Below, one piece after another: positions 7,555 through 15,495 of a DNA stretch of 64,000 nt (its first letter is position 1; every line of letters begins with the position of its first letter). This DNA is from Actinophytocola sp963840275 (GTDB lineage Bacteria > Actinomycetota > Actinomycetes > Mycobacteriales > Pseudonocardiaceae). Position numbers and translations under genes: made by a program. The notes below the pieces were generated by a model that was given only the letters and a program-made list of their open reading frames with translations, searched no databases and was not told the DNA's origin. The DNA lies in NCBI GenBank assembly GCA_963840275.1, contig CAWIYK010000002.1, forward strand, positions 124,001 to 188,000, read 5' to 3'.

Positions 7555-8301
7555 ATGCCCGACATCGAGTACCGGTTCGGCACCGGCGAGAGCGACCCCA
7601 ACGTCCACCACTCCGAGGCGAACGTCGACGTCGACGGCGACGGCGTGGCAGACGGGGTCGCGCTCGACTTCGACGGCGACGGTCGGGTCGACGACGTCAT
7701 GTGGGACTCCGACGGCGACGGCGTCGCCGACACCGCGCTGCTGGACGAGAACGACGACGGCGTGGCGGAGGACGCGTACTCCGACCCCACCGGCATGGGC
7801 ACGTGGAACGCCCACGGCCAGGGCGGCAACGCCCAGGGCACCACTCCGGAGCCGGAGCCCGCGCCGGAGCCCCAGCCGCACCCCGGCCCGAGCGACACCG
7901 ACGACGCCCCGGACCCCGGCGACCCCGAGGACACCCCGGACGACACCGACCCGGAAGCGCCGGACGACAGCGCGGACACCGACGACACGGACGACACCGA
8001 CAACGGCTATGAGCCGTACGGGGAGGACGAGGACTCAGGGGACTCCGAGGACTCCGGTGAAGAGGTGCCCGGCGAGCTGCCCGACTCGGGCGACGGCTCG
8101 GAGGAAGAGCCCACCGACGACACCGAGGACACGGACGGCACCGACGGACCCAACGTCGGCGCGGACTCCGGCGACGGCACCCCCGACTACGAGCCGCGCG
8201 GTGAAGAGGACGGCGACGACGCGACCGGCCTGTTCGACAGCCTCGAGGACGCCCCGGACACCGACTCGGTCAGCGAGTGGTACGACGACCTGATGACCTA
8301 G
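7555..8301 (+). CDS. Very acidic protein with Asp-rich (calcium-binding-like) repeats
   Basis: The 248-residue protein starts with several copies of a D-x-D-G-D-G-x-x-D unit (residues ~20-80: VDVDGDGVADG, DFDGDGRVDD, DSDGDGVADT, DENDDGVAED), spaced like EF-hand-like or thrombospondin-type calcium loops. The remainder (residues ~95-230) is almost only Asp, Glu, Thr, Pro and Gly and should be disordered. There is no signal peptide, so if it is exported the route may be the neighbouring ESX machinery; that is inference. ATG 7555 has GGGGGAG upstream. Its stop overlaps the convergent DUF6328 gene by 4 bases. Confidence 0.75.
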   Translation: MPDIEYRFGTGESDPNVHHSEANVDVDGDGVADGVALDFDGDGRVDDVMWDSDGDGVADTALLDENDDGVAEDAYSDPTGMGTWNAHGQGGNAQGTTPEPEPAPEPQPHPGPSDTDDAPDPGDPEDTPDDTDPEAPDDSADTDDTDDTDNGYEPYGEDEDSGDSEDSGEEVPGELPDSGDGSEEEPTDDTEDTDGTDGPNVGADSGDGTPDYEPRGEEDGDDATGLFDSLEDAPDTDSVSEWYDDLMT

Positions 8302-8795
8302 TCGACGCCGTTGGCGTCCCCGCTTCCGTTGCCACGGGCCCGCATCGGCAGCACGAACCACAGCATGGCGAACATGACGGCGACCACCACGGTGATCACC
8401 CATGCCACCACCGGTCCGGCCACGACCTTCACCAGCAGCAGCACGGTCGCGGTCATCGCGACGGCCAGGCACGCGAGGCCCGCGACGGTTGTCGTGTTCG
8501 CGACCCGCAGGATCACCGGGCGCTGGCCGCGGCGGAAGAGCATGCGGTGCCACGCGGCGGGAGCGGTGAGCAACGCGACGGCCGCGGTCGCGAACAGCAC
8601 CGCGACCAGGTGCACGACCTGCTCGAACCCGGACGCCCGCGCGTAGTGCTCGGTGAACGCCACCGCGAGCAGGAACCCGAACAAGAACTGCACGCCGGCC
8701 TGTGCGACGCGCAGCTCCTGCAGCAGCTCGTTGACGTTGCGGGCTAATCGTTCGTCGCGCGACTCGGTGCTGTCGTCGTGCTCAACCGCGGTCAT
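8298..8795 (-). CDS. DUF6328-like four-helix membrane protein
   Basis: The 165-residue protein has an acidic N-terminal tail, then the conserved-looking segment NELLQELRVAQAGVQFLFGFLLAVAF and about four membrane helices (residues ~35-52, 60-80, 97-122, 127-150). This layout matches the DUF6328 family of actinobacterial integral membrane proteins, whose function is unknown. It converges on the acidic protein and is followed on the same strand by an unknown gene. Confidence 0.75.
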   Translation of the reverse strand: MTAVEHDDSTESRDERLARNVNELLQELRVAQAGVQFLFGFLLAVAFTEHYARASGFEQVVHLVAVLFATAAVALLTAPAAWHRMLFRRGQRPVILRVANTTTVAGLACLAVAMTATVLLLVKVVAGPVVAWVITVVVAVMFAMLWFVLPMRARGNGSGDANGVD

Positions 8796-8841
8796 TGCGA
8801 CGGATTACCTCACACGAGCCACCCCGAAACGCCGGGACGGG

Positions 8842-9339
8842 TCAGCGCAGGCGGTCGCCGGGAACGGGGTAGACGTAGTCCTTGCCCTCGGCGCTGACGT
8901 GCAGCACCAGCGGCCGGTCGGCGCCCTTGGGGCTGGTGACCGCGACGAACACGTACACGCCGGGGAACGGGTCGCCGATCGCGTTGATCGTGTGGTCGTT
9001 CGGGTCGTAGGACCTCGGGTGCCAGCCGAGCGGCAGGAGCGACGAGTACATCACGCTCTCGTAGCGGACGGTGCCCAGCGGGAAGCGTTCTGCTTTCCCC
9101 GCAAGGGTTTCCCGGGTCCGCATGGCGAGTGGACCGTCGATGGAGAACGCCATCACCGCGTAGCCGAACGACTCGTGCGTCGAGAACCGCAGCTCGACCG
9201 TCTCGAAGACGCCCCTGCGCTGCGCGGCCCGCCACACCGCGTGCGCCTTCTTCGCCTTGCCGCTGCGGAACATTCCCTTCATGACCGACGCGAACCCGGA
9301 CGGGCTGTCGAGCTGTCCGGCGAGCGTGCGAGCGTCCAT
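8842..9339 (-). CDS. Hypothetical protein, 165 residues
   Basis: I do not recognise the family. The N-terminus (LDSPSGFASVMKGMFRSGKAKKAHAVWRAAQRRG) is basic and helical. The rest looks like beta structure, with a conserved-looking RSYDPNDHTINAIGDPFPGVYVF. There are no membrane segments or signal peptide. ATG 9339 has an AGGAGG ribosome site; the in-frame start 18 bases upstream lacks one. It lies 46 bases downstream of the DUF6328 start and has no obvious partner. Confidence 0.6.
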   Translation of the reverse strand: MDARTLAGQLDSPSGFASVMKGMFRSGKAKKAHAVWRAAQRRGVFETVELRFSTHESFGYAVMAFSIDGPLAMRTRETLAGKAERFPLGTVRYESVMYSSLLPLGWHPRSYDPNDHTINAIGDPFPGVYVFVAVTSPKGADRPLVLHVSAEGKDYVYPVPGDRLR

Positions 9340-9408
9340 CGTTCCTCCTGAGCGCATGGGTGGTCGACCCCTGTTCGTCGCCGACGGGGTCTGGTTCGGT
9401 GCGAGGCG

Positions 9409-10056
9409 CTACGCGCCGGGGGCGCGCAGGCGGCCGACCGGCGGCGGGTCTGCCTCGATGAGGTGGTGCGCCGGCGCGGGGAGGTCGTACATCGCGTAGA
9501 GCCGCCGCCGCATCCGTTCGAGCGGGAAGCGGCCCTCGTACACGGTCGCCTTGAAGATCACGCCCTCCAGCACGCTGCGGAGCATGACCTCCTCCAGCGC
9601 CGGGTCCTCGGCGCCGCGCGCGGCGAACAGCGCCCGCAGCGAGTCCTCCATGGCGGTCAGCTGCTCGTCCTTCGCGGCCTCCACCTGCGCGAAGACCGGG
9701 CGGGTCGACGGGTGCGTCATCAGGCTGATCGCCATCCGCTGCACCGGCATGGCCTGGTCGACGGCGACCAGCGCGCCGTCGATGATCGCGGCGAGGCGCT
9801 CGTCCGGCGTGCCCGCGACGCCGATCAGCTGGGCGACGCCGTCGAGGTACCGGCCGAGCAGCTCGTGCGCGAGCTGGCGCTTGCCGGGGAAGTAGTAGGT
9901 GATCAGACCGCGGGAGACCTCGGCGCGCTCGGTGATCTCCGAGATGGTCGCGTTGTGGAAGCCCTTCTCCGCGAAGACCATCAGAGCCGCGGTGAGGATC
10001 TTCTCCCGCGACTGCTCCCTGAGCTGCTCGTTGGCCTCCGCCGATCGTGGCGACAC
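9409..10056 (-). CDS. TetR/AcrR family transcriptional regulator
   Basis: The 215-residue protein has the classic TetR N-terminal DNA-binding domain: REKILTAALMVFAEKGFHNATISEITERAEVSRGLITYYFPGKRQL at residues 15-60, with the recognition helix at VSRGLITYYF. The C-terminal ligand-binding half is helical with a conserved HPSTRPVFAQ region. It starts with GTG 10056, preceded by GAGG. It probably represses itself: an operator-like palindrome sits at 10139-10156 just upstream, and no divergent gene shares the region. The ligand and other targets are unknown. Confidence 0.9.
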   Translation of the reverse strand: MSPRSAEANEQLREQSREKILTAALMVFAEKGFHNATISEITERAEVSRGLITYYFPGKRQLAHELLGRYLDGVAQLIGVAGTPDERLAAIIDGALVAVDQAMPVQRMAISLMTHPSTRPVFAQVEAAKDEQLTAMEDSLRALFAARGAEDPALEEVMLRSVLEGVIFKATVYEGRFPLERMRRRLYAMYDLPAPAHHLIEADPPPVGRLRAPGA

Positions 10057-10138
10057 GCGCTCTACCTCATCATTCGCGCGCCGACCCGCACAGAGCGCCC
10101 CCTTCCCACCTTCGACCGCCTCCTCGTGCCGGAGATTG

Positions 10139-10156
10139 ACTGTACATACATCCAGT
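10139..10156. promoter_or_regulatory. Candidate TetR operator
   Basis: An 18-base partial palindrome (ACTGTACAT / ACATCCAGT, 6 of 9 symmetric pairs) about 83 bases upstream of the TetR start. It is AT-rich for this genome. Its overlap with TTGACT suggests it covers promoter DNA, supporting autoregulation as an inference. Confidence 0.4.
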
Positions 10157-10207
10157 AGACCCGGGAAGGCTTCGATCGGGAAAGGTGAGTTACCTACGAG
10201 CGGGTGC

Positions 10208-11008
10208 CTACGCGCTGTCGGGGTCGAGCAGCCGCAGGTCCGGCGGGCGCAGCGTGGCGGTCTGCAGCAGCTCCTGGATCAGCTGGTGGTTGACCATGTT
10301 TCCGGCCGGGTCGCCCCAGTCCTCCAGGCGCAGACCCCCGACGTGGGGCGCGAGCCGCTCGCGGACCTTCAGCACGACGTTGGCGGCCTGCTTGTGCGTC
10401 CAGTCGGCGCGGCCGCCCGCGTTGTTCAGGTCGGCGGCGACCTGCTTCCACGACTGCGGCTGCGGGTGCGGCTCCTGGCGCAGGTACCGCCAGGCCAGCG
10501 CCGCCAGCACGAGCCGCTCCACGTCGTCGAGCGGCCAGGTCTCCGGCGCGGCCGTGCCGGTCGGGTCGGCCGACGCGGCGAGCAGGTCGGGCGCGGCGGC
10601 GCCGACCACGCGGATCTCCAGCAGGTGCTCGCGACGCTTGGACGTGCGGATGAACAGCGGGCTGTAGCCCTCGGCGAGCGGGATCTCGTTGCCGGACAAC
10701 AGGAAGCGGGACTGCGGCAGCTGGATCGGCAGCTTGCCCTCGTTGCGCAGCCACCATTCGGTGCCCGAGCAGACGATGCGGCCCTGGAAGCGGCTCATCC
10801 TCGGGTCGTCCGGCCCGATGCACACGTGCACGTCCGGTTCCTTGCGGCCGAACAGCAACTCGAAGCGCTGCCGTGGCGGCGCGGCGAACCCGCCGCCGGC
10901 GGCGAGCACGAAGATGCTGCCCGGCGGAGCGGGCGGCGCTCCGCCGGCCAGGCCGCCGACCGACGGCGGCAGCGGCTTCGGCGGGAAGCCGAAGTCGAGC
11001 CCGGTCAT
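10208..11008 (-). CDS. FHA-domain protein with a degenerate phosphothreonine site
   Basis: The 266-residue protein has an FHA-like fold (residues ~45-115: FGRKEPDVHVCIGPDDPRMSR) and a C-terminal helical domain (residues ~150-260) shared with the gene upstream. FHA domains bind phosphothreonine. Here the usual S-x-x-H reads S-R-F-Q, so the histidine is lost and phosphopeptide binding may be weakened. The start ATG overlaps the stop of the upstream FHA gene as ATGA, implying translational coupling and perhaps a hetero-complex. The N-terminal Pro/Gly segment is flexible. No kinase gene is adjacent. Confidence 0.75.
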   Translation of the reverse strand: MTGLDFGFPPKPLPPSVGGLAGGAPPAPPGSIFVLAAGGGFAAPPRQRFELLFGRKEPDVHVCIGPDDPRMSRFQGRIVCSGTEWWLRNEGKLPIQLPQSRFLLSGNEIPLAEGYSPLFIRTSKRREHLLEIRVVGAAAPDLLAASADPTGTAAPETWPLDDVERLVLAALAWRYLRQEPHPQPQSWKQVAADLNNAGGRADWTHKQAANVVLKVRERLAPHVGGLRLEDWGDPAGNMVNHQLIQELLQTATLRPPDLRLLDPDSA

Positions 11009-11847
11009 CTGCCGTCCCCCTCGGCGGCGCTGTCGGCGGTGTCGTTGTCGTTGTCGGCGTCGTCGAGCAGCCGCAGGTCCGGCGGCACGAGCGTGGTCGA
11101 CAGCAGCAGCTCGCGCAGGAGGTTGTCGTTGAGCTTGTTGCCGACCGGCTCGCCGACCTCCTCGCGGGTCAGGTTCGGCACGCCGGCCTTCGACAGCCGC
11201 GACCGCACGGCGAGCACCGTGTGCTCGACGCGGCGCGCGGTCCAGCCCGCGGCCGGCTGCAGCTCGGCCAGCTGGTCGGCGGCCTGCTGGCGGCCGAGCG
11301 GCTGCGGGTCGGCCTCGTGCAGCAGGTAGCGCTGACCGAGCACGATGAGGACCATCCGCTCGTCGGGCTGCAGGCGCCAGGTGCGCGGCGGCTCGGTGAC
11401 GTCCCCCGGTCGCGGCGCGGGCCGCGACCCGTCGTCGCCGGCGACGTACAGCTCGAGCAGGTGCTCGCGGCCGCGCGTGCCGGGCACGAACAGCGGCGTG
11501 TAGCCGGCGGCCAGCGGCAGCGACTCCTCGTTGCTGAACAGCCACTGCGAGCCGGGCAGCCGGATCGGCAGGCGGCCGGTGTTGCTGACCCACCAGCGGC
11601 CGTCCTGGCAGGTCAGCAGGCCGTGCTGGCGGCTGACGCGGCGGTCGTCCTCGCCGATACAGACGTGCACCTCCGGCTTGTTGCGCCCGAACACGACCGT
11701 GCGGCCCTCTCTCGGGCCGACGGCGAACCCGCCGCCGATGGCGAGGGCGTAGATCGCGCCGGGCGCCGAGCGCGGCACCCCGAAGGCGAGGCTGTCGTGC
11801 TTGCTGGACAACGCCTGCCCGTCCACGAGCAGCGTGCTGCCGTCCAT
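11005..11847 (-). CDS. FHA-domain protein
   Basis: The 280-residue protein carries a canonical FHA domain: FGRNKPEVHVCIGEDDRRVSRQHG (residues ~53-76) has both the G-R and S-x-x-H signatures for phosphothreonine binding. The helical C-terminal half contains WRLQPDERMVLIVLGQRYLL and ends in an Asp/Asn-rich tail. It is a paralogue of its downstream partner along the full length. ATG 11847 follows GGGAGG; a CATACT -10 and a palindrome over the -35 position lie upstream. In actinobacteria such proteins read Ser/Thr-kinase signals; the cognate kinase is not evident here. Confidence 0.8.
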   Translation of the reverse strand: MDGSTLLVDGQALSSKHDSLAFGVPRSAPGAIYALAIGGGFAVGPREGRTVVFGRNKPEVHVCIGEDDRRVSRQHGLLTCQDGRWWVSNTGRLPIRLPGSQWLFSNEESLPLAAGYTPLFVPGTRGREHLLELYVAGDDGSRPAPRPGDVTEPPRTWRLQPDERMVLIVLGQRYLLHEADPQPLGRQQAADQLAELQPAAGWTARRVEHTVLAVRSRLSKAGVPNLTREEVGEPVGNKLNDNLLRELLLSTTLVPPDLRLLDDADNDNDTADSAAEGDGR

Positions 11848-11895
11848 GCGTCCTCCCGGGGTTCCGCGTCGATCCCCAGTATGCGACCGGGGTCG

Positions 11896-11907
11896 GGGAC
11901 CGGTCCC
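11896..11907. promoter_or_regulatory. GGGACCGGTCCC palindrome at the FHA operon promoter
   Basis: A perfect 12-base palindrome located where the -35 of the FHA operon promoter should be, given the CATACT -10 on the minus strand at 11883-11878. The same palindrome followed by GGG occurs at 49664-49677 in the divergent region before eccE. A shared regulator is possible but chance is not excluded in GC-rich DNA. Confidence 0.3.
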
Positions 11908-11910
11908 GGG

Positions 11911-12429
11911 TCAGCCGGCGGTCAGGTCGCGGGGTGTCATCTCGAAGGCCATCAAGGTGGCACCGATCGGTGTCGTGCCCGGGGTGCGTGGTGGCTCGGA
12001 GCGTTCGTGGAGCTCGTTCATCAGGTCGTGCAAACGTTTGCGGTACTCCAGCCACACCACCGGGGTGACCCACAGCTCGGCGTCGGTGACGACCGACTCC
12101 GAGTCCGGCGTCCGGACCGCGAGCCGCTGCCGCAGGTTGCCGATCAGTGCCTCGGTGAGCAGCGGCGACGCGTCCCGCCGGTCGGACAGCGGGCTGCCCT
12201 TCACCGTTCGGTAGAGGCGTTCGCGGCCGCCGCGCTTGGGACGCACCTCGGTCAGCTCGACGAGGCCCGCGCGGTCGAGGGTGCGGAGGTGCTGGCTGGC
12301 GAGGCCGTGGGCGATGCCCAGCTCGGCGGCCAGGGCCGCGGCGCTCAGCGGGCCGCTCCACATGAGCGACAGCATGCGCAGCCGGGTCGGGTGACCGAGG
12401 GCGCGCAGGACGGGATCCACATCGGACAT
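11911..12429 (-). CDS. ArsR/SmtB-type winged-helix regulator
   Basis: The 172-residue protein has an N-terminal ArsR-like winged helix (DPVLRALGHPTRLRMLSLM, then the recognition helix HGLASQHLRTLDRAGLV, residues ~5-60). The C-terminal extension of ~90 residues lacks metal-binding cysteines. It is divergent from an MFS transporter gene, 41 bases apart, with a perfect palindrome at 12447-12464 between them. It therefore probably represses the transporter and itself and is relieved by the transported compound. ATG 12429 is six bases after GATACT, a leaderless arrangement. The pairing of such regulators with MFS pumps is common in actinobacteria. Confidence 0.88.
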   Translation of the reverse strand: MSDVDPVLRALGHPTRLRMLSLMWSGPLSAAALAAELGIAHGLASQHLRTLDRAGLVELTEVRPKRGGRERLYRTVKGSPLSDRRDASPLLTEALIGNLRQRLAVRTPDSESVVTDAELWVTPVVWLEYRKRLHDLMNELHERSEPPRTPGTTPIGATLMAFEMTPRDLTAG

Positions 12430-12446
12430 CGCTCGAGTATCCCACT

Positions 12447-12464
12447 CCCTAGTGATTGCTAGGG
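12447..12464. promoter_or_regulatory. Operator palindrome between the ArsR and MFS genes
   Basis: CCCTAG-N6-CTAGGG is a perfect 6-6-6 inverted repeat with TGATTG in the middle. It overlaps the TAGGGT -10-like element of the MFS gene (five bases before ATG 12471) and is close to the regulator's own promoter. It is the best operator candidate for the ArsR protein. Confidence 0.65.
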
Positions 12465-12470
12465 TGTCGT

Positions 12471-13691
12471 ATGGACTTCCGTCGGATGTGGTTGGCGGAC
12501 GCGATCAACCAGCTCGGCACACGGATGACGTTCCTCGCCGCGCCCCTGCTCGCGGTGCTGTACCTGCACGCGTCGACGTTCGAGGTGGCGCTGGTGCGGA
12601 CGTGCCAGACGCTCGGCGCGCTGTTGTTCGGGCTGGCGGCGGGCGCGTGGGTGGACCGGTGGCGGTGCCGGCCGGTGCTCATGACCACCGATCTCGGGCG
12701 GGCGGCGCTGATGGTGTCGGTGCCGGCGGCCGCGCTCTGCGGCGTGCTCGCGCTGTGGCAGCTGTACCTGGTGATGTTCCTGGTCGGCGTGCTGACGGTG
12801 TTCTTCGACGTCGCGCACCAGACGTACCTGCCACGCCTGCTCCCGCCCGAGGCGCTGGTCGGCGCGAACGCGAAGCTGGCGGCGAACCTGTCGGTCGCGG
12901 CGGTGGCGGGCACCAGTGCGGGCGGGTACCTGGTGCAGCTCCTGACGGCGCCGTTCGTGTTCGTCCTCGACGCGCTGTCCATGGTGTGGTCGGCGCTGTG
13001 GATCCGGTCGATCCGGCACCGCGAGCCGCCGGTGGCGCGTGCGCCGGACCGCCACCTCGGCCGCGAGATCGGCGAGGGTCTGCGGTTCGTGTACCGGCAC
13101 CCGCTGCTGCGGCCGATCGCGCTGTCCACGGCGACCATCGTGCTCAGCCAGTCCGCCGCCCTGGCCGTCAGTGTCGTGTTCCTCGTGCGGGACGTCGGCC
13201 TTTCGGCGGGAATGATCGGCCTGCTCGGCACGATCGGGTTGGTCGGCGCGCTGCTGTCCTCGGCACTGGCGCTGCGGTTGACTGCGGCGTTGGGGCAGGC
13301 GCGCGCACTGGTGGTCGGCAGTCTGCTGCTGGGGCCGGCGTTCCTCGTGCAGGCGTTCACGACGCCGGGGTGGGGGCTGACGTGGTGGGTGGCCAGCGGG
13401 TTCGTGTCGAGCTTCTGCATCGTGTGGACCAACGTCGTGCAGTCCACGATCCGGCAGACCGTGTGCCCGGCGCACCTGATGGGCCGCGTCGGCGCGACGA
13501 TGGACTTCATGACGTTTGGCGTGGTGCCGGTGGGCAGCATCCTGGGCGGCGCCCTCGCGGCGGCGACGGACACCCGGCTCACGTTGATCGTCTCCGGGGC
13601 GGTCGCGTGCCTGGCCGTGTTGTGGCTGATCGCCTCGCCACTGCGCTCGGCTCCTCGTTCGAGTGAACTATCCAGACCGGCTTTATATTGA
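12471..13691 (+). CDS. MFS transporter (drug-efflux type)
   Basis: The 406-residue protein begins MDFRRMWLADAINQLGTRMTFLAAPLLAVLYL, the typical first helix of MFS efflux pumps of the MefA/Tet-like DHA3 type. About twelve hydrophobic helices follow. The A-like motif is GLAAGAWVDRWRCRPVLM near residue 55, and a repeat motif G-L-L-G-T-I-G-L-V-G-A occurs near 250. It should export a small hydrophobic molecule using the proton gradient. ATG 12471 is chosen because it is placed for a leaderless transcript and is the first codon of the conserved region. Regulation by the divergent ArsR gene is likely. Confidence 0.88.
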   Translation: MDFRRMWLADAINQLGTRMTFLAAPLLAVLYLHASTFEVALVRTCQTLGALLFGLAAGAWVDRWRCRPVLMTTDLGRAALMVSVPAAALCGVLALWQLYLVMFLVGVLTVFFDVAHQTYLPRLLPPEALVGANAKLAANLSVAAVAGTSAGGYLVQLLTAPFVFVLDALSMVWSALWIRSIRHREPPVARAPDRHLGREIGEGLRFVYRHPLLRPIALSTATIVLSQSAALAVSVVFLVRDVGLSAGMIGLLGTIGLVGALLSSALALRLTAALGQARALVVGSLLLGPAFLVQAFTTPGWGLTWWVASGFVSSFCIVWTNVVQSTIRQTVCPAHLMGRVGATMDFMTFGVVPVGSILGGALAAATDTRLTLIVSGAVACLAVLWLIASPLRSAPRSSELSRPALY

Positions 13692-13746
13692 CCATCAAGC
13701 CCCCCTAGATTGCGCTCATGGTGTTCCAGCCCATAAACGGGCAGAG

Positions 13747-13929
13747 GTGGTCACAGCACTGATGTCCTACGGATGCAAGCCTCTCCGGAACACGGGCGGA
13801 CACGAGGTGTTCGGATGCCCGTGCGCACAGCACAGGACCTCGGTCCCCAACCACCGGATGATTACCGCAGGAGTGGTACGCAGCATTGGCAAGCAGATGA
13901 CATGCCTCCCCGAAGGGTGGTTGCAGTGA
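13747..13929 (+). CDS. hicA: HicA-like toxin (type II toxin-antitoxin)
   Basis: The 60-residue protein has the double-stranded-RNA-binding-like HicA fold: VVTALMSYGCKPLRNTGGHEVF, with the catalytic histidine in the G-G-H motif, then PNHRMITAGVVRSIGKQM. HicA toxins cut mRNA. GTG 13747 gives the usual HicA length; ATG 13663 would add 28 unconserved residues overlapping the MFS gene. CATAAA at 13732 is suitably placed for a leaderless or very short leader. The GC content of this stretch is lower than its neighbours, consistent with recent acquisition. The stop overlaps hicB as GTGA. Confidence 0.75.
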   Translation: MVTALMSYGCKPLRNTGGHEVFGCPCAQHRTSVPNHRMITAGVVRSIGKQMTCLPEGWLQ

Positions 13930-14300
13930 AGACCTATCCCGCGACCGCGCGTCGCGAGGGCAAATGGTGGGTCGTCGAGGTCGACGGCGTCGGAGCCACC
14001 CAGGGGCGGTCCACGGCCGAGGCCCAGCGGATGGCGGCGGATCTCGTAGCGATCATGGAGGACGTCCCGCTCGACGGCATCGACGTCGAGATCGAGTTCG
14101 AACTCCCCGGCGAACTGGGCGACGAGGTCAAGCGCGCCAAGCAGGAGACTCGCGCGGCCGAGCAGGCTCAACGCAGCGCGGCGGAGAAGATCCGGCGCGC
14201 GGTCACCCATATTCTCAGCAACGGGATGTCGAAGCAGGACGCCGCACGCATCCTGGGAGTGTCCCCGCAGCGGATCAGTCAGCTCGTGAAACCGCACTGA
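13926..14300 (+). CDS. hicB: HicB-like antitoxin
   Basis: The 124-residue protein starts with a HicB-type degenerate RNase-H-like domain (MKTYPATARREGKWWVVEVDGVGATQGRSTAEAQRMAADLV) and ends with a helix-turn-helix (SKQDAARILGVSPQRISQLV, residues ~102-121). It should bind and neutralise HicA and repress the pair. GTG 13926 is favoured: GGGTGG lies five bases upstream and it overlaps the hicA stop. Starts at 13902 or 13917 are possible but lack a ribosome site. A Lys/Glu-rich helix joins the two domains. Confidence 0.8.
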   Translation: MKTYPATARREGKWWVVEVDGVGATQGRSTAEAQRMAADLVAIMEDVPLDGIDVEIEFELPGELGDEVKRAKQETRAAEQAQRSAAEKIRRAVTHILSNGMSKQDAARILGVSPQRISQLVKPH

Positions 14301-14355
14301 CCTCAAGGAGTTGGCCGGCCGGGTGTGGTCCCAACGTGGCCGCACGCAGGCCGGT

Positions 14356-14361
14356 TAGCCT
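14356..14361 (+). promoter_or_regulatory. Leaderless -10 element (TAGCCT) of dusB
   Basis: TAGCCT is followed by six bases and GTG 14368. The GGGGAG between them directly abuts the GTG with no spacer, so it cannot act as a normal Shine-Dalgarno, which favours leaderless initiation. Confidence 0.5.
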
Positions 14362-14367
14362 GGGGAG

Positions 14368-15495
14368 GTGGCTCCCGTAACCCCGTCGCTCAGGATTGGC
14401 CCGTACGTGGTCGACCCGCCGGTCGTGCTCGCCCCGATGGCGGGCATCACGAACGTGGCCTTCCGGCGGCTGTGCCGCGAGTACGGCGCCGGGCTGTACG
14501 TCTGCGAGATGATCACCGCTCGGGCGCTCACCATCCGGGACCCCAAGACCTGGCACATGATGACCTTCGACGAGAACGAGTCGCCGAGGTCGGTGCAGCT
14601 CTACGGCGTCGACCCGGCCACCATGCGCGAGGCCGTGAAGATCATCGTCGGTGAGGGGCTCGCGGACCACATCGACACGAACTGGGGTTGCCCGGTCATG
14701 AAGGTCACCCGCAAGGGTGGCGGGGCCGCGCTGCCGTACAAGCGCAAGCTGTTCGCGAACATCATCAGGGCGACCGTCGAGGCGGCCGGCGACCTGCCGG
14801 TGACCGCCAAGTTCCGCATCGGCATCGACGACCAGCACCACACGTACCTCGACGCGGGCCGGATCGCCGAGGCCGAGGGCGCCGTCGCGGTGGCGCTGCA
14901 CGCGCGGACCGCCGCGCAGCGCTACTCGGGCCAGGCCGACTGGTCGCACGTCGCCCGTCTGAAAGAAGCCGTGACCACCATCCCGGTGCTGGGCAACGGC
15001 GACATCTTCACCTCCGCCGACGCGCTGGCCATGGTCGAGAAGACCGGCTGCGACGGCGTGGTCGTCGGCCGTGGCTGTCTCGGCAGGCCGTGGCTGTTCG
15101 GCGAGCTGCAGGCCGCGTTCGCCGGCCGCCCGGTGCCGGCCGGCCCCGACCTCGGCGAGGTCGCGAGGGTGCTCCGCCGCCACGCCGAGCTGCTCGTCGA
15201 ACACGACGGCGCCGACAAGGGGATCCGCGACCTGCGCAAACACATGGCCTGGTACTTCATGGGCTTCCCCGTCGGCTCCGACCTGCGCCGCAAGTTCGCC
15301 ACGGTGTCGACCCTGCCGGAGCTGGACGACCTCCTCGGCCAGCTCGACGCGGACGCCCCGTTCCCGCAGACCGGCGAAGGCCCCCGCGGCCGCCAGGGCT
15401 CGCCGGGCAAGGTGACCCTGCCGTACGGCTGGCTCGACGACCCCGACGACGCCACCGTGCCGGCCGGCGCCGACATGATGCACTCGGGCGGCTGA
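14368..15495 (+). CDS. dusB: tRNA-dihydrouridine synthase DusB
   Basis: The 375-residue flavoenzyme reduces specific uridines of tRNA to dihydrouridine using NADPH and FMN. Visible signatures are VVLAPMAGITNVAFRRLC (FMN-binding strand, residue ~20), the catalytic cysteine in NWGCPVMKVTRKGGGAAL (near residue 111), KFRIGIDD, ALHARTAAQRY and VVVGRGCLGRPWLF for phosphate binding. A helical RNA-binding domain closes the protein. GTG 14368 starts the gene, with a leaderless -10 upstream. Its TGA directly abuts the stop of the convergent unknown gene at 15496. Confidence 0.95.
   Translation: MAPVTPSLRIGPYVVDPPVVLAPMAGITNVAFRRLCREYGAGLYVCEMITARALTIRDPKTWHMMTFDENESPRSVQLYGVDPATMREAVKIIVGEGLADHIDTNWGCPVMKVTRKGGGAALPYKRKLFANIIRATVEAAGDLPVTAKFRIGIDDQHHTYLDAGRIAEAEGAVAVALHARTAAQRYSGQADWSHVARLKEAVTTIPVLGNGDIFTSADALAMVEKTGCDGVVVGRGCLGRPWLFGELQAAFAGRPVPAGPDLGEVARVLRRHAELLVEHDGADKGIRDLRKHMAWYFMGFPVGSDLRRKFATVSTLPELDDLLGQLDADAPFPQTGEGPRGRQGSPGKVTLPYGWLDDPDDATVPAGADMMHSGG

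Noticed and set aside
10208..12445. Single 745-codon minus-strand gene
   Set aside because: It is an accidental fusion of the FHA gene frame with shadow sequence of the next FHA and ArsR genes; the true starts have ribosome sites and couplings.
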